Source: Rhizoctonia solani (lineage: Eukaryota > Basidiomycota > Agaricomycetes > Cantharellales > Ceratobasidiaceae). From it: a stretch of DNA of 64,000 nt. The translations under genes and the position numbers were made by a program. Location of the stretch: assembly GCF_016906535.1 (NCBI RefSeq), contig NC_057381.1, positions 1,364,001 through 1,428,000 on the forward strand. The letters run 5' to 3'. Positions 22,550 through 33,068 of the stretch are shown here, in pieces (position 1 is the first letter of the stretch; every line of letters begins with the position of its first letter). Below the pieces are notes generated by a model that was not told the origin of the DNA, made no database searches, and saw nothing but the letters and a program-made list of their open reading frames with translations.

Positions 22550-22695
22550 ACTTGCAAATAGCTAAAGACTTCCTCTGTGGGTTGCGCTATTTTGCCTCTT
22601 GCTAACTAAGACTTCTTGTCTTCTACTTGCAAATAGCTAAAGACTTCCTTTGTGGGTTGCGCTATTTGGCTTCTTACTGACTAAGATAGGTATAT
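22550..22695. repeat. 75-bp tandem duplication
   Basis: Two copies of acttgcaaatagctaaagac... start at 22550 and 22625 with a few substitutions. Both lie in the presumed leader of the H plus-strand transcript. Confidence 0.7.
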
Positions 22696-22720
22696 CTTGG
22701 AACTTGCAAGTAATAGAGAC

Positions 22721-22893
22721 TGTCATAAACAGAGGAAAATAGAACTAGCCGGAATTGAACCAGCTTGACCACTAAGCCATAGAGCCCCATTATTCCTCTG
22801 CTGACAACCCATGATTACACCTGCTACCCCCCAAATTTGGGCTTGGGCCAGCATGCAACCACTTGTACTGGTCATGTGACCGTGTCCAGGACA
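22721..22893 (-). mobile_element. 173-bp TG...CA element with tRNA-like core, copy 1
   Basis: It runs from tgtcataaac to ccaggaca and is flanked by the 5-bp duplication gagac (22716-22720, 22894-22898). On the minus strand it contains TGGCTTAGTGG (pol III A box) and GGTTCAATTCC (B box) only about 8 nt apart, a T-arm-like stem and a 9-bp acceptor-like stem closing both, with no anticodon arm. Copy 2 at 48459-48631 has the same length. The small size, TG...CA ends and 5-bp duplications suggest integrase-mediated insertion; the internal boxes suggest a pol III SINE. It does not match a class I can name. Confidence 0.7.
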
Positions 22894-22932
22894 GAGACTA
22901 TTATAGTGTTCTATTTGGCCTTTTGCAACAGT

Positions 22933-24168
22933 ATGGGATTTCATAAGATGCAACCTAGGCGTGTATTTGGGACTTTGCCCCAATTGGATAACCCTGAACA
23001 TGATCATGTCATGGAGCTGACATCTCCTATGCAAGGCATGGAACAGGGACATCAGGAAGGAGTAGGAATTACCCCTTCTAAACAGGCTGACCAACCGGAT
23101 ATGGAATCATTTCAACTTGCCACAGCTAGAATCCTAGACCCTAGGCATGAGAATCCAGGGAATAACACACCCTTGGAGGACCCTGCCACCAGGGAAAAGG
23201 ACACCCCTTTGGTGAATGAGGCAACCAGGAATAAGACAGTGAAGGATTTTATTGAAGACTTCTTTGCCAAATTCCCTGAGGAAACTCAACCACCAAAAAC
23301 TGAGGCAAACAGGAAACGGATTACTAATGACCACCTTACAAGTACCCAAAAGGTCTATGGATTCTTAATGGAACTAGTAATGGGAGTCAAAAGGTTGGAG
23401 AAACATATTGACAACCATCTAAAGATGGAACAGGAAATGCTGGATCAAGGTATTTCTCAGGAAGTGATTGATCAATTGGATAAAATACTTCCCTTGTCTT
23501 CCCTCTGGGAGGCTGAGAACTACAGTGAATCCAATTCCAATAAATCAGGGTCTACTGAAATCCAATGTGAGGTGTGTGGGAGAACAAACCACTCTACTGA
23601 AGAACATAGGAAATCACGTGACCCTAGGGCAAAGGGCAATAAAGGGTCTGACAAGCGGAAAGATAAGGGTCCTGGCAACCCAGGGTATAAAGGAAGGCAT
23701 CCCATGCCTGGGAAGTCATCTCAAACCACCACTGGCACCACTACTTTCTTATCCATCCCCATTACTAAGACATCATGCCTGCCATCAGAACAGAGACCAG
23801 GATCTCCAAGGCCACTGGAGATGCCACCTCTTACCACCTTGACAGATCCAGTGAGCACAGGACCAAGTTCCCTTGGTCCCAGGACAACCTGGATCAATGG
23901 GCACCCCCAGATCCATCCATGGGCTGGGACATGGGGAATGATCAACCCCCTATCACCAACATCTATGACTGGCACAAGGTCATCACAAGATGTGACTCCT
24001 TCCAACAATCCAAGGCTTATGCCAAACTACTTGATCCCTCAGCAACCCTTGATTACATACCAATGGGTCAACAATGGAAATGCTACTGGATTGGAAGAAC
24101 CCTACGCTGTCCAACCAGGGGATACCTCTGCTGGGTTGGCAGTGAGCCACCAAAACAACCCAAACTAA
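22933..24168 (+). CDS. H ORF1: gag-like protein
   Basis: The frame starting MGFHKMQPRRV begins at 22933. The in-frame Met at 22837 lies in the 173-bp insertion and is not used here. The product is acidic and Gln-rich, with a helical stretch (TQKVYGFLMELVMGVKRLEKHI) and a CX2CX4HX4H motif (CEVCGRTNHSTEEH) followed by a strongly basic Gly-rich run, resembling a degenerate nucleocapsid knuckle. This supports a gag-like nucleic-acid-binding protein, but I recognise no family. The 3' part overlaps a second frame (23775-24632) that looks better conserved, so the true product may switch frames or splice. Confidence 0.55.
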   Translation: MGFHKMQPRRVFGTLPQLDNPEHDHVMELTSPMQGMEQGHQEGVGITPSKQADQPDMESFQLATARILDPRHENPGNNTPLEDPATREKDTPLVNEATRNKTVKDFIEDFFAKFPEETQPPKTEANRKRITNDHLTSTQKVYGFLMELVMGVKRLEKHIDNHLKMEQEMLDQGISQEVIDQLDKILPLSSLWEAENYSESNSNKSGSTEIQCEVCGRTNHSTEEHRKSRDPRAKGNKGSDKRKDKGPGNPGYKGRHPMPGKSSQTTTGTTTFLSIPITKTSCLPSEQRPGSPRPLEMPPLTTLTDPVSTGPSSLGPRTTWINGHPQIHPWAGTWGMINPLSPTSMTGTRSSQDVTPSNNPRLMPNYLIPQQPLITYQWVNNGNATGLEEPYAVQPGDTSAGLAVSHQNNPN

Positions 24169-24632
24169 TGCAAAGTACCAAATTCTTTGTGTGTAGAGGT
24201 AATGTGGGTGCCTCTGTGGAGGATGTAGTGAGGGCCCCAGTGCTAAAGCACACAAGGAAGTTGGCAGAGTGGCATCTAGACATTGAGGAAATTGATCCTG
24301 AATGGTGGATACCAATCTCAACAGTAAGGGAATGGCTGGCTGCGGAAATTGAAAACTGGAAAAACAAACTGCCATCAGGCTTAGGTGGCTATGTGGACAA
24401 CCTCACTCCTGAGGATGTCTATTACATGATCCTAGAACGCAAAATGAGCATAGAGGATCTACATGACTGGCTCAAACAATGGGCCATGCAAGCAGCTCAG
24501 AATGATCTGAGCAGAAGTATATCTAACTTAGCAATCCATGAACTAAGTGATGAAGGAGGACATGAGTCTGACCTTGAAAGTAACAAGGCCATGAACAAAT
24601 GGAATCCCTTGGATTATGCTGATGGAATGTGA
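23775..24632 (+). CDS. H ORF2: unknown protein, probably continuation of ORF1
   Basis: The frame is open for 285 codons in another phase than ORF1. Residues from about 60 onward look protein-like, Trp-rich and acidic (WKCYWIGRTLRCPTRGYLCW; EEIDPEWWIPISTVREWLA; LTPEDVYYMILERKMSIEDL). I do not recognise it. It ends about 210 bp before the convergent end of the Rep gene. Whether it is joined to ORF1 by a frameshift or an intron cannot be decided from sequence alone; the initiating Met is not supported. Confidence 0.5.
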   Translation: MPAIRTETRISKATGDATSYHLDRSSEHRTKFPWSQDNLDQWAPPDPSMGWDMGNDQPPITNIYDWHKVITRCDSFQQSKAYAKLLDPSATLDYIPMGQQWKCYWIGRTLRCPTRGYLCWVGSEPPKQPKLMQSTKFFVCRGNVGASVEDVVRAPVLKHTRKLAEWHLDIEEIDPEWWIPISTVREWLAAEIENWKNKLPSGLGGYVDNLTPEDVYYMILERKMSIEDLHDWLKQWAMQAAQNDLSRSISNLAIHELSDEGGHESDLESNKAMNKWNPLDYADGM

Positions 24633-24843
24633 TGAAATATGTAACATTCCATTAGTTACCTTACATTCTTCTCTTCTTCCTTTTCTTCCAATGTTTGATC
24701 CTTCTTAGTAACCATGTGTCTTATCTGATCTTCCAAGAATCATTTTATCTCTAAATGCCAAATGGAGGAAGAGAAAGGATGCTTTTATTAAGACAGGAAC
24801 CAGAACAGACAAGACAAGGAAAGACAAGACAAAGAGGAACTAT

Positions 24844-25214
24844 CTAATACAGCTTATCACCAATATACACAAAGGTACAATTGGTGTCAATCCAATTCTT
24901 GCCATCAACTGTGGCATAACTACAATCAGCAAATACAGAAGGCTTAGAATTGGAACATATAACAGTAGAACGCCCCCATTGGCAATGGCGCTCTGATCTG
25001 TAACTAGTGTGGAAGTTGAAGTCTTCCTGCACCCACATCTTCAAAGGAACCTTGGACCAATCCATATCATCCAGCACTGCATACTGAACCATAGGATGGT
25101 CACTAAACTCATCAGAGTTGAGGTTCTGCCTGAACCTAATATGGTGCCCCCAAGAACAAGCCAGGGCTGACTTCCCTGTTTCTGAGGGCCCCCACAAAAC
25201 AAGGATCTTACCAC
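24844..25214 (-). pseudogene. Rep-like gene, helicase part (C-terminal)
   Basis: This segment codes for an SF3-type helicase as in geminivirus-like (CRESS-DNA) Rep proteins. The Walker A box is GPSETGKS, Walker B is VLDDMDW, and the motif-C-like stretch is VICSNSKPS before the terminal stop at 24844. The coding frame is cut at its upstream side by the hAT-like element; the gene continues at 26282. It is convergent with H ORF2. An endogenous relative of ssDNA virus Rep genes is the best reading; viral origin and current function are not shown. Confidence 0.8.
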
Positions 25215-26281
25215 TAGCGTTGCGGCCGAGGCGAGACGAGACGATGCAAACTTGTGAGAAGTCGAGCAAGTTAAACTCAGCGAGGTTGACTAAGCAAAAT
25301 CGACCCTAACTTGCCGACTTTACCAATGGTTTGTCAGCCAGCGGGAAGGCTTGGCGCCTACGTTGGTCCAAGATTTGGCAGGATTGTCAGCTCTGAAGAA
25401 TGTAGTTCACCGATTATATATGTACATAAGAGATAAAATCAGAACTATTCCACCTAATCATTCACCTCCAGGTTCTTGAACTGATGGGCTACAAAGTCGA
25501 GAACTTGCAATTCAGCTGCTGACCTGCGGCGTGAATACAACGCATGCTTGAGAACCTGGAGTGACTCCATGGACCTGGAGGAGATCCGGTTCCGCTCGGA
25601 GGTGCAAGTTAACTTACTAGATGAAAAAGCTTGTTTGGACGAGAGCTGGCTTGGGCTGAGTAGCAGGGTCGCCAACGGGTTGTTGCATTGTAAGTAAGAT
25701 ACGAATAAAAAGAAACAATGAGATATTGGATGCACCAGAAGCTGAGCAGTTTGAGCTTGCCCTTCAACCCTCCTTGTGTCTCTTACTTTCATACCACACA
25801 CTTGCTCTCTTTTTTCTCATGACTTCATTCAGCTTGTGCGGTCATCTGGTTGCTCCAGGTATGCTCCAAGCTCATTGCGGCTGATTTGTTTCAGGATGCA
25901 TGCGCGTATATGCGCCTATTGCAGGCAAGAGCAAGGTATATGACGTTGTAACAGCTCACGAGTTATGTGCTGTAGAATTCCAGAATTGAAAGCTGTGTCA
26001 AAATGCTGACTATTTATTTATTCATTTCATTAAGCACAATAGGATTTTTTGCTGCAATTGAGTACAGCGGAGTGAGACCCAGGTCGGGAAGCGGGCCGTA
26101 GCTGACTAATGCAAGTCAAGTGGGACTCGCCAGTCCTAATTTGGTTAGCTCCAGCAAGTGGCCGGTCACTTGCCGGCAATTCTTTCCCTTGATGACGAGG
26201 CGAATCCCTGACCTTGCAAAGCCCCAATTTTTGAGGCAATACAAGGTCCACCCGGTCAAACTTGTCTTGGCCGCAACGCTA
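25215..26281. mobile_element. hAT-like non-autonomous DNA transposon (1067 bp)
   Basis: The terminal inverted repeats start TAGCGTTGCGGCC at both ends (13 bp perfect, then imperfect). An 8-bp target duplication cttaccac is perfect (25207-25214 and 26282-26289). 8-bp duplications and TAG-type ends are typical of the hAT superfamily. The interior has no transposase-like ORF, so it needs a partner in trans. It sits between the endonuclease and helicase parts of the Rep gene, and the coding frame on the two sides is in phase once one copy of the duplication is discounted. Confidence 0.8.
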
Positions 26282-27243
26282 CTTACCACAATCAGATTCA
26301 GGGTCACGTTCCAATATATTGGAAGTAACCCACTCCTGAACACCAGGTGGCAAGTTGACTGTAGCCCTGGTAACAACTTGTCAACATTCTCTTCTATGAT
26401 GAAAAAGAAGAGGACTTACTTCTTAAGGGCCTTGGGTTCACATACACCCTGAGGAAGGGCACCCTTGTCCCTGTAGAAGTAACCAGTGAAAGCCTTGAGG
26501 TTGTTATACCCCATGGCCATATCACAAGGTTGGCACTCCTTTAAGCGACCAAAAAATCCCTCAGCATCCTCTGCCTCCATGGCATAGGCAAAATCTTCAT
26601 TACGCTGTAATAAGAGAACCATCAGCTGAGAACCTCTTTCCATAACCAGGGACTTACATTGGTCTTAGCCTTCAACCCTGCAGGGCACTGGCCTAATAAG
26701 AACTCCTCTGTAAGGGTCCCATATCTTGCCTCCCAGGCATCTGCCTCTTTCTTGAGATACTCATAGGCTGATAAAGGGGCAAACCTTCCCTTATCATCCC
26801 TAAGTACAAGAAGACGCTCATGAGGGCGCACTCCCTTATACTTCCATAGGTTCAGGGCCTCTGATGAGATGAGGGTCCTGGCCCAAACAATAACATGGCA
26901 ATGCCAATCAGGCTGCCATTCACCTTCCCTCAGGTCATGGGACTCAGTGACTCCCATGGCATACTCCAAAAGGGAATTTGCCCCACTCCTCAGAGTAAGA
27001 AGATGATCTACAAGACTTGAATAATCTTCAGTAAAAGTAAAAACATCCTGGGTATAACTACTTACTCTTTTATAACCTCATGGCAAGAGGTTTCCCTTGT
27101 CTCCTCACTCTTGACATAACAAGCATAAGTGAGAAGATAACACTTCCCCTTACGACGGAAGCGCCTCCCTTCTTGGGGAAGAACCCCAATGTCCTCCTGC
27201 CCTTCAGGGCCTGCAGGAACAATAGATTCCCTTGACTCCAATG
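26282..27243 (-). pseudogene. Rep-like gene, endonuclease part
   Basis: Three coding stretches carry the HUH rolling-circle motifs in order: motif I CYLLTYA (near 27125), motif II WHCHVIVWA with the HxH pair (near 26910), and motif III AYEYLKKEAD with the Tyr (near 26755). Clean introns are visible: 26605-26657 (gtaagt...acag) and 26367-26419 (gtaagt...ccag). The stretch 26282-26366 codes the linker before the helicase. One further intron near 27020-27064 has a clear donor (gtaagtag) but no acceptor that I can fit in phase, so the gene may already be decayed there. A2 inserted at its upstream edge with duplication caatg. Confidence 0.75.
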
Positions 27244-27780
27244 TGTCATGCCCTAGAGGCATGACCACCTTAGAATCCACTAAGTCGAAGAAATAGTGAA
27301 TATATGCGCTATTTTCATGAAGATTTATGGATATATGCAGATTTATGCTATTTAAGCGCTGAGCGCATATTATGTAATCCTATCACATGACCTTCAGTCA
27401 TGTGATCACGTTTTTCTTATCTTTGGTCATGTGACCTTATCTTTGTTCTTGTGTTTGCTCATGTATGTACTATTCCCTCTACTTGTTGAATATATAAGGA
27501 GGGTTCTGAGAGCCTTAAGCCTCAGAACTCAACCTCTTATCCCCTTCCACACCTACCTACCCTAAGACATACACTTAAGAGTATTGCCTGAGAGCATACC
27601 AGTCCCTGTCAAAGGTTCCTTGCCCTGCTGTCTTAACAGCATTAGTGCACTTTACTTTATAGGTCTTGTCCTACCCTTTCCTGGCTTTGCCTTGAGCATT
27701 GTTAGGACCTACTTGCTGATAAGTCCTATATTAGGCAATAGCTTGTTAGGTTTACCCTGTGGTAGTTGTCGGCTCTGACA
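27244..27780 (+). repeat. LTR A, 5' LTR of A2
   Basis: 537 bp, TGTCATGCCC...GGCTCTGACA. TATA at 27491 (tatataagga). The presumed transcript start region contains agaactcaacct at 27524-27535. Confidence 0.92.
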
Positions 27781-27782
27781 TT

Positions 27783-27794
27783 AGGTTGAGTTCT
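27783..27794 (+). other. Self-primer binding site of A2
   Basis: aggttgagttct starts two bases after the LTR and is the exact 12-nt reverse complement of 27524-27535, which lies 33 bp after the TATA box. It supports Tf1-type self-priming and no tRNA-like TGG is present. Confidence 0.7.
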
Positions 27795-28212
27795 TCATCA
27801 CCAACCCTTGTGGGCTATTAGGGTGTTAGTACTGGCACGACCCATCAAGAACCAGTGATCCAGCATAACCAGATAATAATCAAAACTGGTGATTGTTGCA
27901 CTAGGGGGTTATTGTTACACGGCTAGCATTGCAAACGTCCACCCAAAAGTCTGCCACGACTTCTTCTGCGTCACAGACAGTCAAAAACCCGCTTGTGCAA
28001 AACCTGCTACTGTATCACGCCCATCCAAGGCTTGTTGATCAGTTGTAAGGAGCATTCAACGCTAGGTATTGAGACAGTGATTAGCGTAAAGAATAAACTG
28101 TGAGCTTAGTGGGGCCAATCATCTAGCCTCCCCTTATTCCTAAACTAGTAGTGAAGTTGCCTTATTTAGCAAGGACGCTACTTAGTATCTATCATATCCA
28201 TCCTTCTCCACC

Positions 28213-29547
28213 ATGTCTACCCAACCTTCCACCTATGTCCATGCCAACCCCAATGCGCTGTCAGTCCCCACCAATATCCAGGAGATACCTGCGTGGGCCC
28301 AGGAGATCAAAAACCTCCTCCTGGCTATGAACCAAAATCTATCCTTGGTCATAGGACAAGCAGCTGCCCACCATACAGACATTGGCACCACTCAGGCTAC
28401 CCTCAACAACCATGATAGTAGCATCACCAACCTTGACGCCCTCATTGTTAAACTAGGGGCTGATATTGCCAAAATTGGCACCGCTGCTGCTTCTGGTTCC
28501 TCCCTTGCCTTGGCTACCAAGGCTCCTAAACTTGCAACGCCAGACAAATTTGATGGGTCAGACAAAAATAAGGCAATCTCTTTCAGAGTTGCTGTTTCTC
28601 ATTATCTCAGGATCTCATATCCTGGCTCAACGGTGGATGAGCAAATTGCCTTCATTATCTCCTGCCTGGATGGCAAGGCCCATGAGTGGCTTGAGCCCTA
28701 CCTGGAAGAGGACGTCGTTAAAGGGAACCCTGTTTCTTGGCTCCACAATCTGGATGCCTTCTGGCTGCAATTCAATGCACGCTGGAATGTCCAAAATAGG
28801 ACAGAGAACTTCCGTGCCAAGTTGCGCACCCTCAAACAAACCAAGGGAGTCCAAGATTATTGCAAGGACTTCCAGACCTATTCTCAAGGTCTTGGTTACA
28901 ACAACCCCTCTCTCAGGGATATGTTCTATGATGGCTTATCCCACAAAATTAAGGAAACTCTCATGGTTCAAGATTATGACCATGCAGATGCCTCTGTAAC
29001 TCTTGCAACTCTTGCAGAGAAGGCCCTTAAAGTGGATCAACGCCTAGAGCAGTTTGCGGCCCAGCACAAGGGTCCCTCTTCCTCTTCAAACCAATCTGGA
29101 AGCAAATCCAGCACTTCTATGTCAGCAGCAGCCCAGGGAGCGCCCAGGGATAAACTGTCTGTTGGGGAACAAGTGTATGCAATTGTGGATGGAAAGGCTA
29201 AGAAGGGGGTTCTACAAAAGGTTGGCCAAAATGCCAAGGGAATAGCAGTTCCAATTGTCAAATGGAATGACGGCACCACCATGGATGTTACCTTTAAATC
29301 TCTTAAAAAGGATAACCACCCTGCCACTGTCACCTCTTCCACTGCTCCCAAGGCTCCCTCCTCCTCCTTGCGCAACTCTGGTCCCTCACCAATGGACTTA
29401 GACTCTGCCTCATCTAAAGGCAAAAAACCAATTATATGCGCAACATGTGGAGGTAGGGGACATTATGCCAATCAATGCCCTTCCAAATCCTACTCTGGCC
29501 ATGAGGCCCATATCTCTGAGGATGAGTTGGAAAATGGGGACCTCTGA
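28213..29547 (+). CDS. A2 gag (444 aa)
   Basis: Intact gag in one frame, nearly identical to A1 gag: N-terminal helical region, capsid domain (TPDKFDGSDKNKAISFR), basic/Ser-rich linker with a small SH3-like segment (SVGEQVYAIVDGKAKKGVL) and zinc knuckle CATCGGRGHYANQC near the C-terminus. It starts 432 bp after the 5' LTR. Pol resumes about 100 bp later in another frame. The contrast between an intact gag and a pol with many frameshifts suggests either chance or a gag still usable in trans. Confidence 0.85.
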   Translation: MSTQPSTYVHANPNALSVPTNIQEIPAWAQEIKNLLLAMNQNLSLVIGQAAAHHTDIGTTQATLNNHDSSITNLDALIVKLGADIAKIGTAAASGSSLALATKAPKLATPDKFDGSDKNKAISFRVAVSHYLRISYPGSTVDEQIAFIISCLDGKAHEWLEPYLEEDVVKGNPVSWLHNLDAFWLQFNARWNVQNRTENFRAKLRTLKQTKGVQDYCKDFQTYSQGLGYNNPSLRDMFYDGLSHKIKETLMVQDYDHADASVTLATLAEKALKVDQRLEQFAAQHKGPSSSSNQSGSKSSTSMSAAAQGAPRDKLSVGEQVYAIVDGKAKKGVLQKVGQNAKGIAVPIVKWNDGTTMDVTFKSLKKDNHPATVTSSTAPKAPSSSLRNSGPSPMDLDSASSKGKKPIICATCGGRGHYANQCPSKSYSGHEAHISEDELENGDL

Positions 29548-29599
29548 ACACTAATGGGAACAGTGTATCAGAGGGAAACAATGGACATTTAGATAGCTT

Positions 29600-32500
29600 G
29601 GAAATCTTTTCTGTAAATAATATATCTCCTTTAAATATATTTTCAAGCATCTTGCGTTCAACAAGTTCCCAACCCTAAGGTTACCAAGAAAATGAAGCCC
29701 TTCTTTGGATGGGCTATGATTGATTCAGGTGCATCATCTTGCTTCATACACAAGGACTTGATCAAACAATATGGTATACCTACAACAAAAAAGTCTGTAC
29801 CACGTTGCCTTAAAGTGATTGATGGAAGAGACATTAGTTCTGGTTTGGTAGACTCAGAATGTATATTTACTTTAGAATTAGGTAGTCATAAAGAGGTCCT
29901 GAAATGTAACGTAGCTGATATAGGTAAACATAGCATAGTCCTTGGAATGTCCTGGCTCAAGTTACACAACCCTACTATAGACTGGCCTAATAAGCGTATC
30001 ACTTTTAATTCTCATTATTGTAACAACACTTGTCTTTCTGTTTCTAATTCTATCCTGGGAAATGTTGGTGGGACTTCTAACCACCTTGAAGGCATACCAG
30101 AAGACTTAGGAGGTGTCGAGGTAATTGAACCTCTTGAAGGCATCCCTAGGGAAACTGGAGGTACTGTGGATTCTCCACTTGAAAGTATCCCAGTAGAACT
30201 GCGCAGTTTTGCGGAGTATTTTCTGAGGACATGAAGGTGACGGAACTGCCGCCGCACCGTCCTTTTGATTTAGGGATTGAGTTAATTGATCCTGATAAAC
30301 CTGTTAAGGCTATGGTATACCCCTTGAAGGCATCTGATGATGAGGAACTTAGAAAACTCCTTAAAGAACAATTGGACAAAGGATTGATTTGTCCATCCAA
30401 ATCCAAATATGGTTCCCCAGTTCACTTTGTCAACAAGAAAAATGGGAAAAGGCGTATGGTTGTGGATTATAGATCCCTAAATGCAAATACAGTCAAGAAT
30501 GCGTACCCTCTACCTCTAATACAGTCTCTCATTGAGAAACTAAGGGGCGCAAAATACTTTTCCACCATTGACCTGAAATCTGGATACAACTTGGTCCGGA
30601 TAAGGAAGGTGATGAATGATGAATGGAAGACTGCGTTTAAAACCAAATATGGCCTGTTTGAATACCTAGTCATGCCCTTTGGGTTATGCAATGCTCCTGC
30701 TGCGTTTCAGCACTTCATGAATGATATTTAGGGACATATTGGACGTCTATGTAGTAGTATATCTAGACAACATCCTAATATTCTCAGAAAGCAGGGAATT
30801 ACACACAAAACATCTCCAAGAGGTACTAAAAGGCTGCAGGATAATGCTGCTATTGTAACCTGGAAAAGTGTAATTTCTATGCGTCTGAAGTAGACTACCT
30901 TGGTGTCATTGCCAACGGTGAAGGAGTAAAGCAGATCCCAAGAAAATCACTCAAGCGGTTGATTGGGCAACACTGCGCTCTGTCAAAGGGGTTCAAGAGT
31001 TTTTGGGCTTTAAATTTCTATAGACGCTTTATACATAACTTCTCAAAATTGCACAACCCTTATACCAATTACTCCAAAAAATATACCTTGGGAGTGGGTG
31101 AACGCCAAGAAGTGTCTTTTAAAGCTCTCAAACAGGCTCTAATTGAATCCCCTATTTTAATCCAACCTGATCCATACAAGGAGTTTTTCCTTGAGTGTGA
31201 CGCCTCTGATTTTGCAACGGGCGCTGTCCTTAATCAAAAGGGCAGTGATGATAAATTACACCCGGTTGCATTCCTATCAAAATCCCTAGCACCTGCTGAA
31301 AGAAACTATGATATCTTTGACAAGGAGTTACTAGCAGTAGTAAGGGCTTTAAAGGAATGGCGTCACCTGCTGGAAGGAACAGTATCCCTGTCAAAATACT
31401 GACAGACCATAAAAATCTGGAGTACTTCCAGACACAAAAGGGATCTGAACCAAGGCAGTTAAGATGGATGGGATTTTTGGCAGATTACAACTATAGGATT
31501 GTGTATAGGCCGGGCGCACAGAATAGAAAAGCAGATATTCTCTCTCGCCGTGAAGACCACAAGTCTGCGGTTAAAGGGGGGGTGAAACCCTGTGCTCATA
31601 AGCCCAGAGCTTTTTATTGCAGCTATTCAAACAGATAGTGACCTTAATGATTTAATAAGGACGCTCTGCATGATGATAAAGCTGTACACAAAATCCTTAA
31701 ATCCTTGGAAGAGGATATACCTGTTAAAGGATGGAAGATTGATAATGGCCTACTTTACTATCATGATCAGATCTATGTCCCCAATGAGCCAGAAATCAGG
31801 AAAGCTGTCTTAGAAAGCAGGCATGATAACCCTTCCACTGGGCACCCAGGACAGTTCAGAACCTTAGACCTCCTTTCAAGGGATTACTATTGGTCAGGGA
31901 TGAAACAGTCTGTAACAAAATATGTCCAAGCATGCGACTCATGCATACGTAGTAAACATTCCAACCGGGCTCCTGAAGGTCTCCTTCAAAACATAGATTT
32001 ACCCAATAAGCCCTGGGAGGAAATAACGTATGACTTGATTGTAGGACTCCCCACCTCAGAAGGATACAATGCAATATTAACAGTAGTGGACCGCTTATCC
32101 AAAATGGTTCATTTCATACCAACGCACTCTGATGCAACTGCGGTTGATGTTGCAAACCTCTTTGTATCCTTTGTGTGGAAGTTACATGGGTTACCCAGGA
32201 AAACCATCTCGGACCAAGGCCCCCAATTTAATGCAAAGTTCCTAAGACAAGTCTATAAGCGGCTGGGGATAGAACCACATTTCTCCACTGCATACAGACC
32301 CCAAGTTGATGGACAAAGTGAACGCTTAAACCAGTTTGTGGAAATCTACCTACGCCACTATATCAACTATAGGCAAACAGACTGGGTTGCGTCATTACCA
32401 CTTGCGGAATTTTCATACAATAATGGGAAACACTCAGGTTCCAAACATTCACCCTTTTACATGTGCTATGGCTACAACCCAGACTTTACAGTTGGGAACA

Positions 32501-33068
32501 CCAAGGAAAGCCATGTTCCTCAAGCCGATGACCTAGCAGACTTCCTGAAAGAGATCCAAGCTGAAGCTAAAGCTGCCTTAGAAATGGCGGCAAGACAAAA
32601 TGCACAACTATGATCTCAACAGAAGGGAAGCAACCAAGCTGGAATTGGTGATAAAGTCTACCTGAATAGCGCCAACATCAAAACCTCAAGACCTTCCCAT
32701 AAGCTAGAACATAAGCGATTGGGGCCTTATAAGGTCTTGGAGAAAATTGGCAGGAACTCATATAGACTGGACCTCCCTAAATCCATGAAGGTCCACCCTG
32801 TCTTCAACGTTGCCCTGTTACACAAAAAACCAGTAGACGAGTACAACCGTGATCCAGTCCCACTTCCCCCAGTTGTCACAGCTGATGGAGAAGAGGAGTA
32901 CACTGTAGAAAGGATCCTAGACTCCAAGAAAGTGGGTCAACATACTTGGTTAAATGGAAAGGGTATGGACCAGAGGATAACACATGGGAGCCCAAAGCCC
33001 ACTTAGCCAATGCCCCTGAGAAATTGGCCAAGTTTCACCGTGAACATCCAGAGGCAGCTGGACCTTAA
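29600..33068 (+). pseudogene. A2 pol, multiply frameshifted
   Basis: Coding pieces at 29692-30234, 30231-30731, 30959-31402, 31357-31638, 31705-32613 and 32719-33006 in changing frames cover protease (AMIDSGASSCF), RT, RNase H (ECDASDFATGAVL), integrase (GHPGQFRTLDLLSRDYYW; SDQGPQFNAKF; DGQSERLNQF) and a frame-broken chromodomain. RT carries a YLDN box in place of YLDD. An indel after HFMNDI brings a stop at 30729-30731. At least five indels relative to A1 and D make it a clear pseudogene, though integrase motif residues are kept. Confidence 0.88.

Noticed and set aside
22746..22796. A functional tRNA gene on the minus strand of the 173-bp element
   Set aside because: A and B boxes are only about 8 nt apart and there is no anticodon arm, so it cannot be a normal tRNA gene.
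22837..22932. Start of the H gag-like ORF at the first Met (22837)
   Set aside because: The region up to 22893 is the inserted 173-bp element, so the ancestral start must be downstream; 22933 was used.
25454..26376. Minus-strand ORFs inside the hAT-like element as genes
   Set aside because: Short, overlapping, no conserved motif, and they cross the transposon ends.
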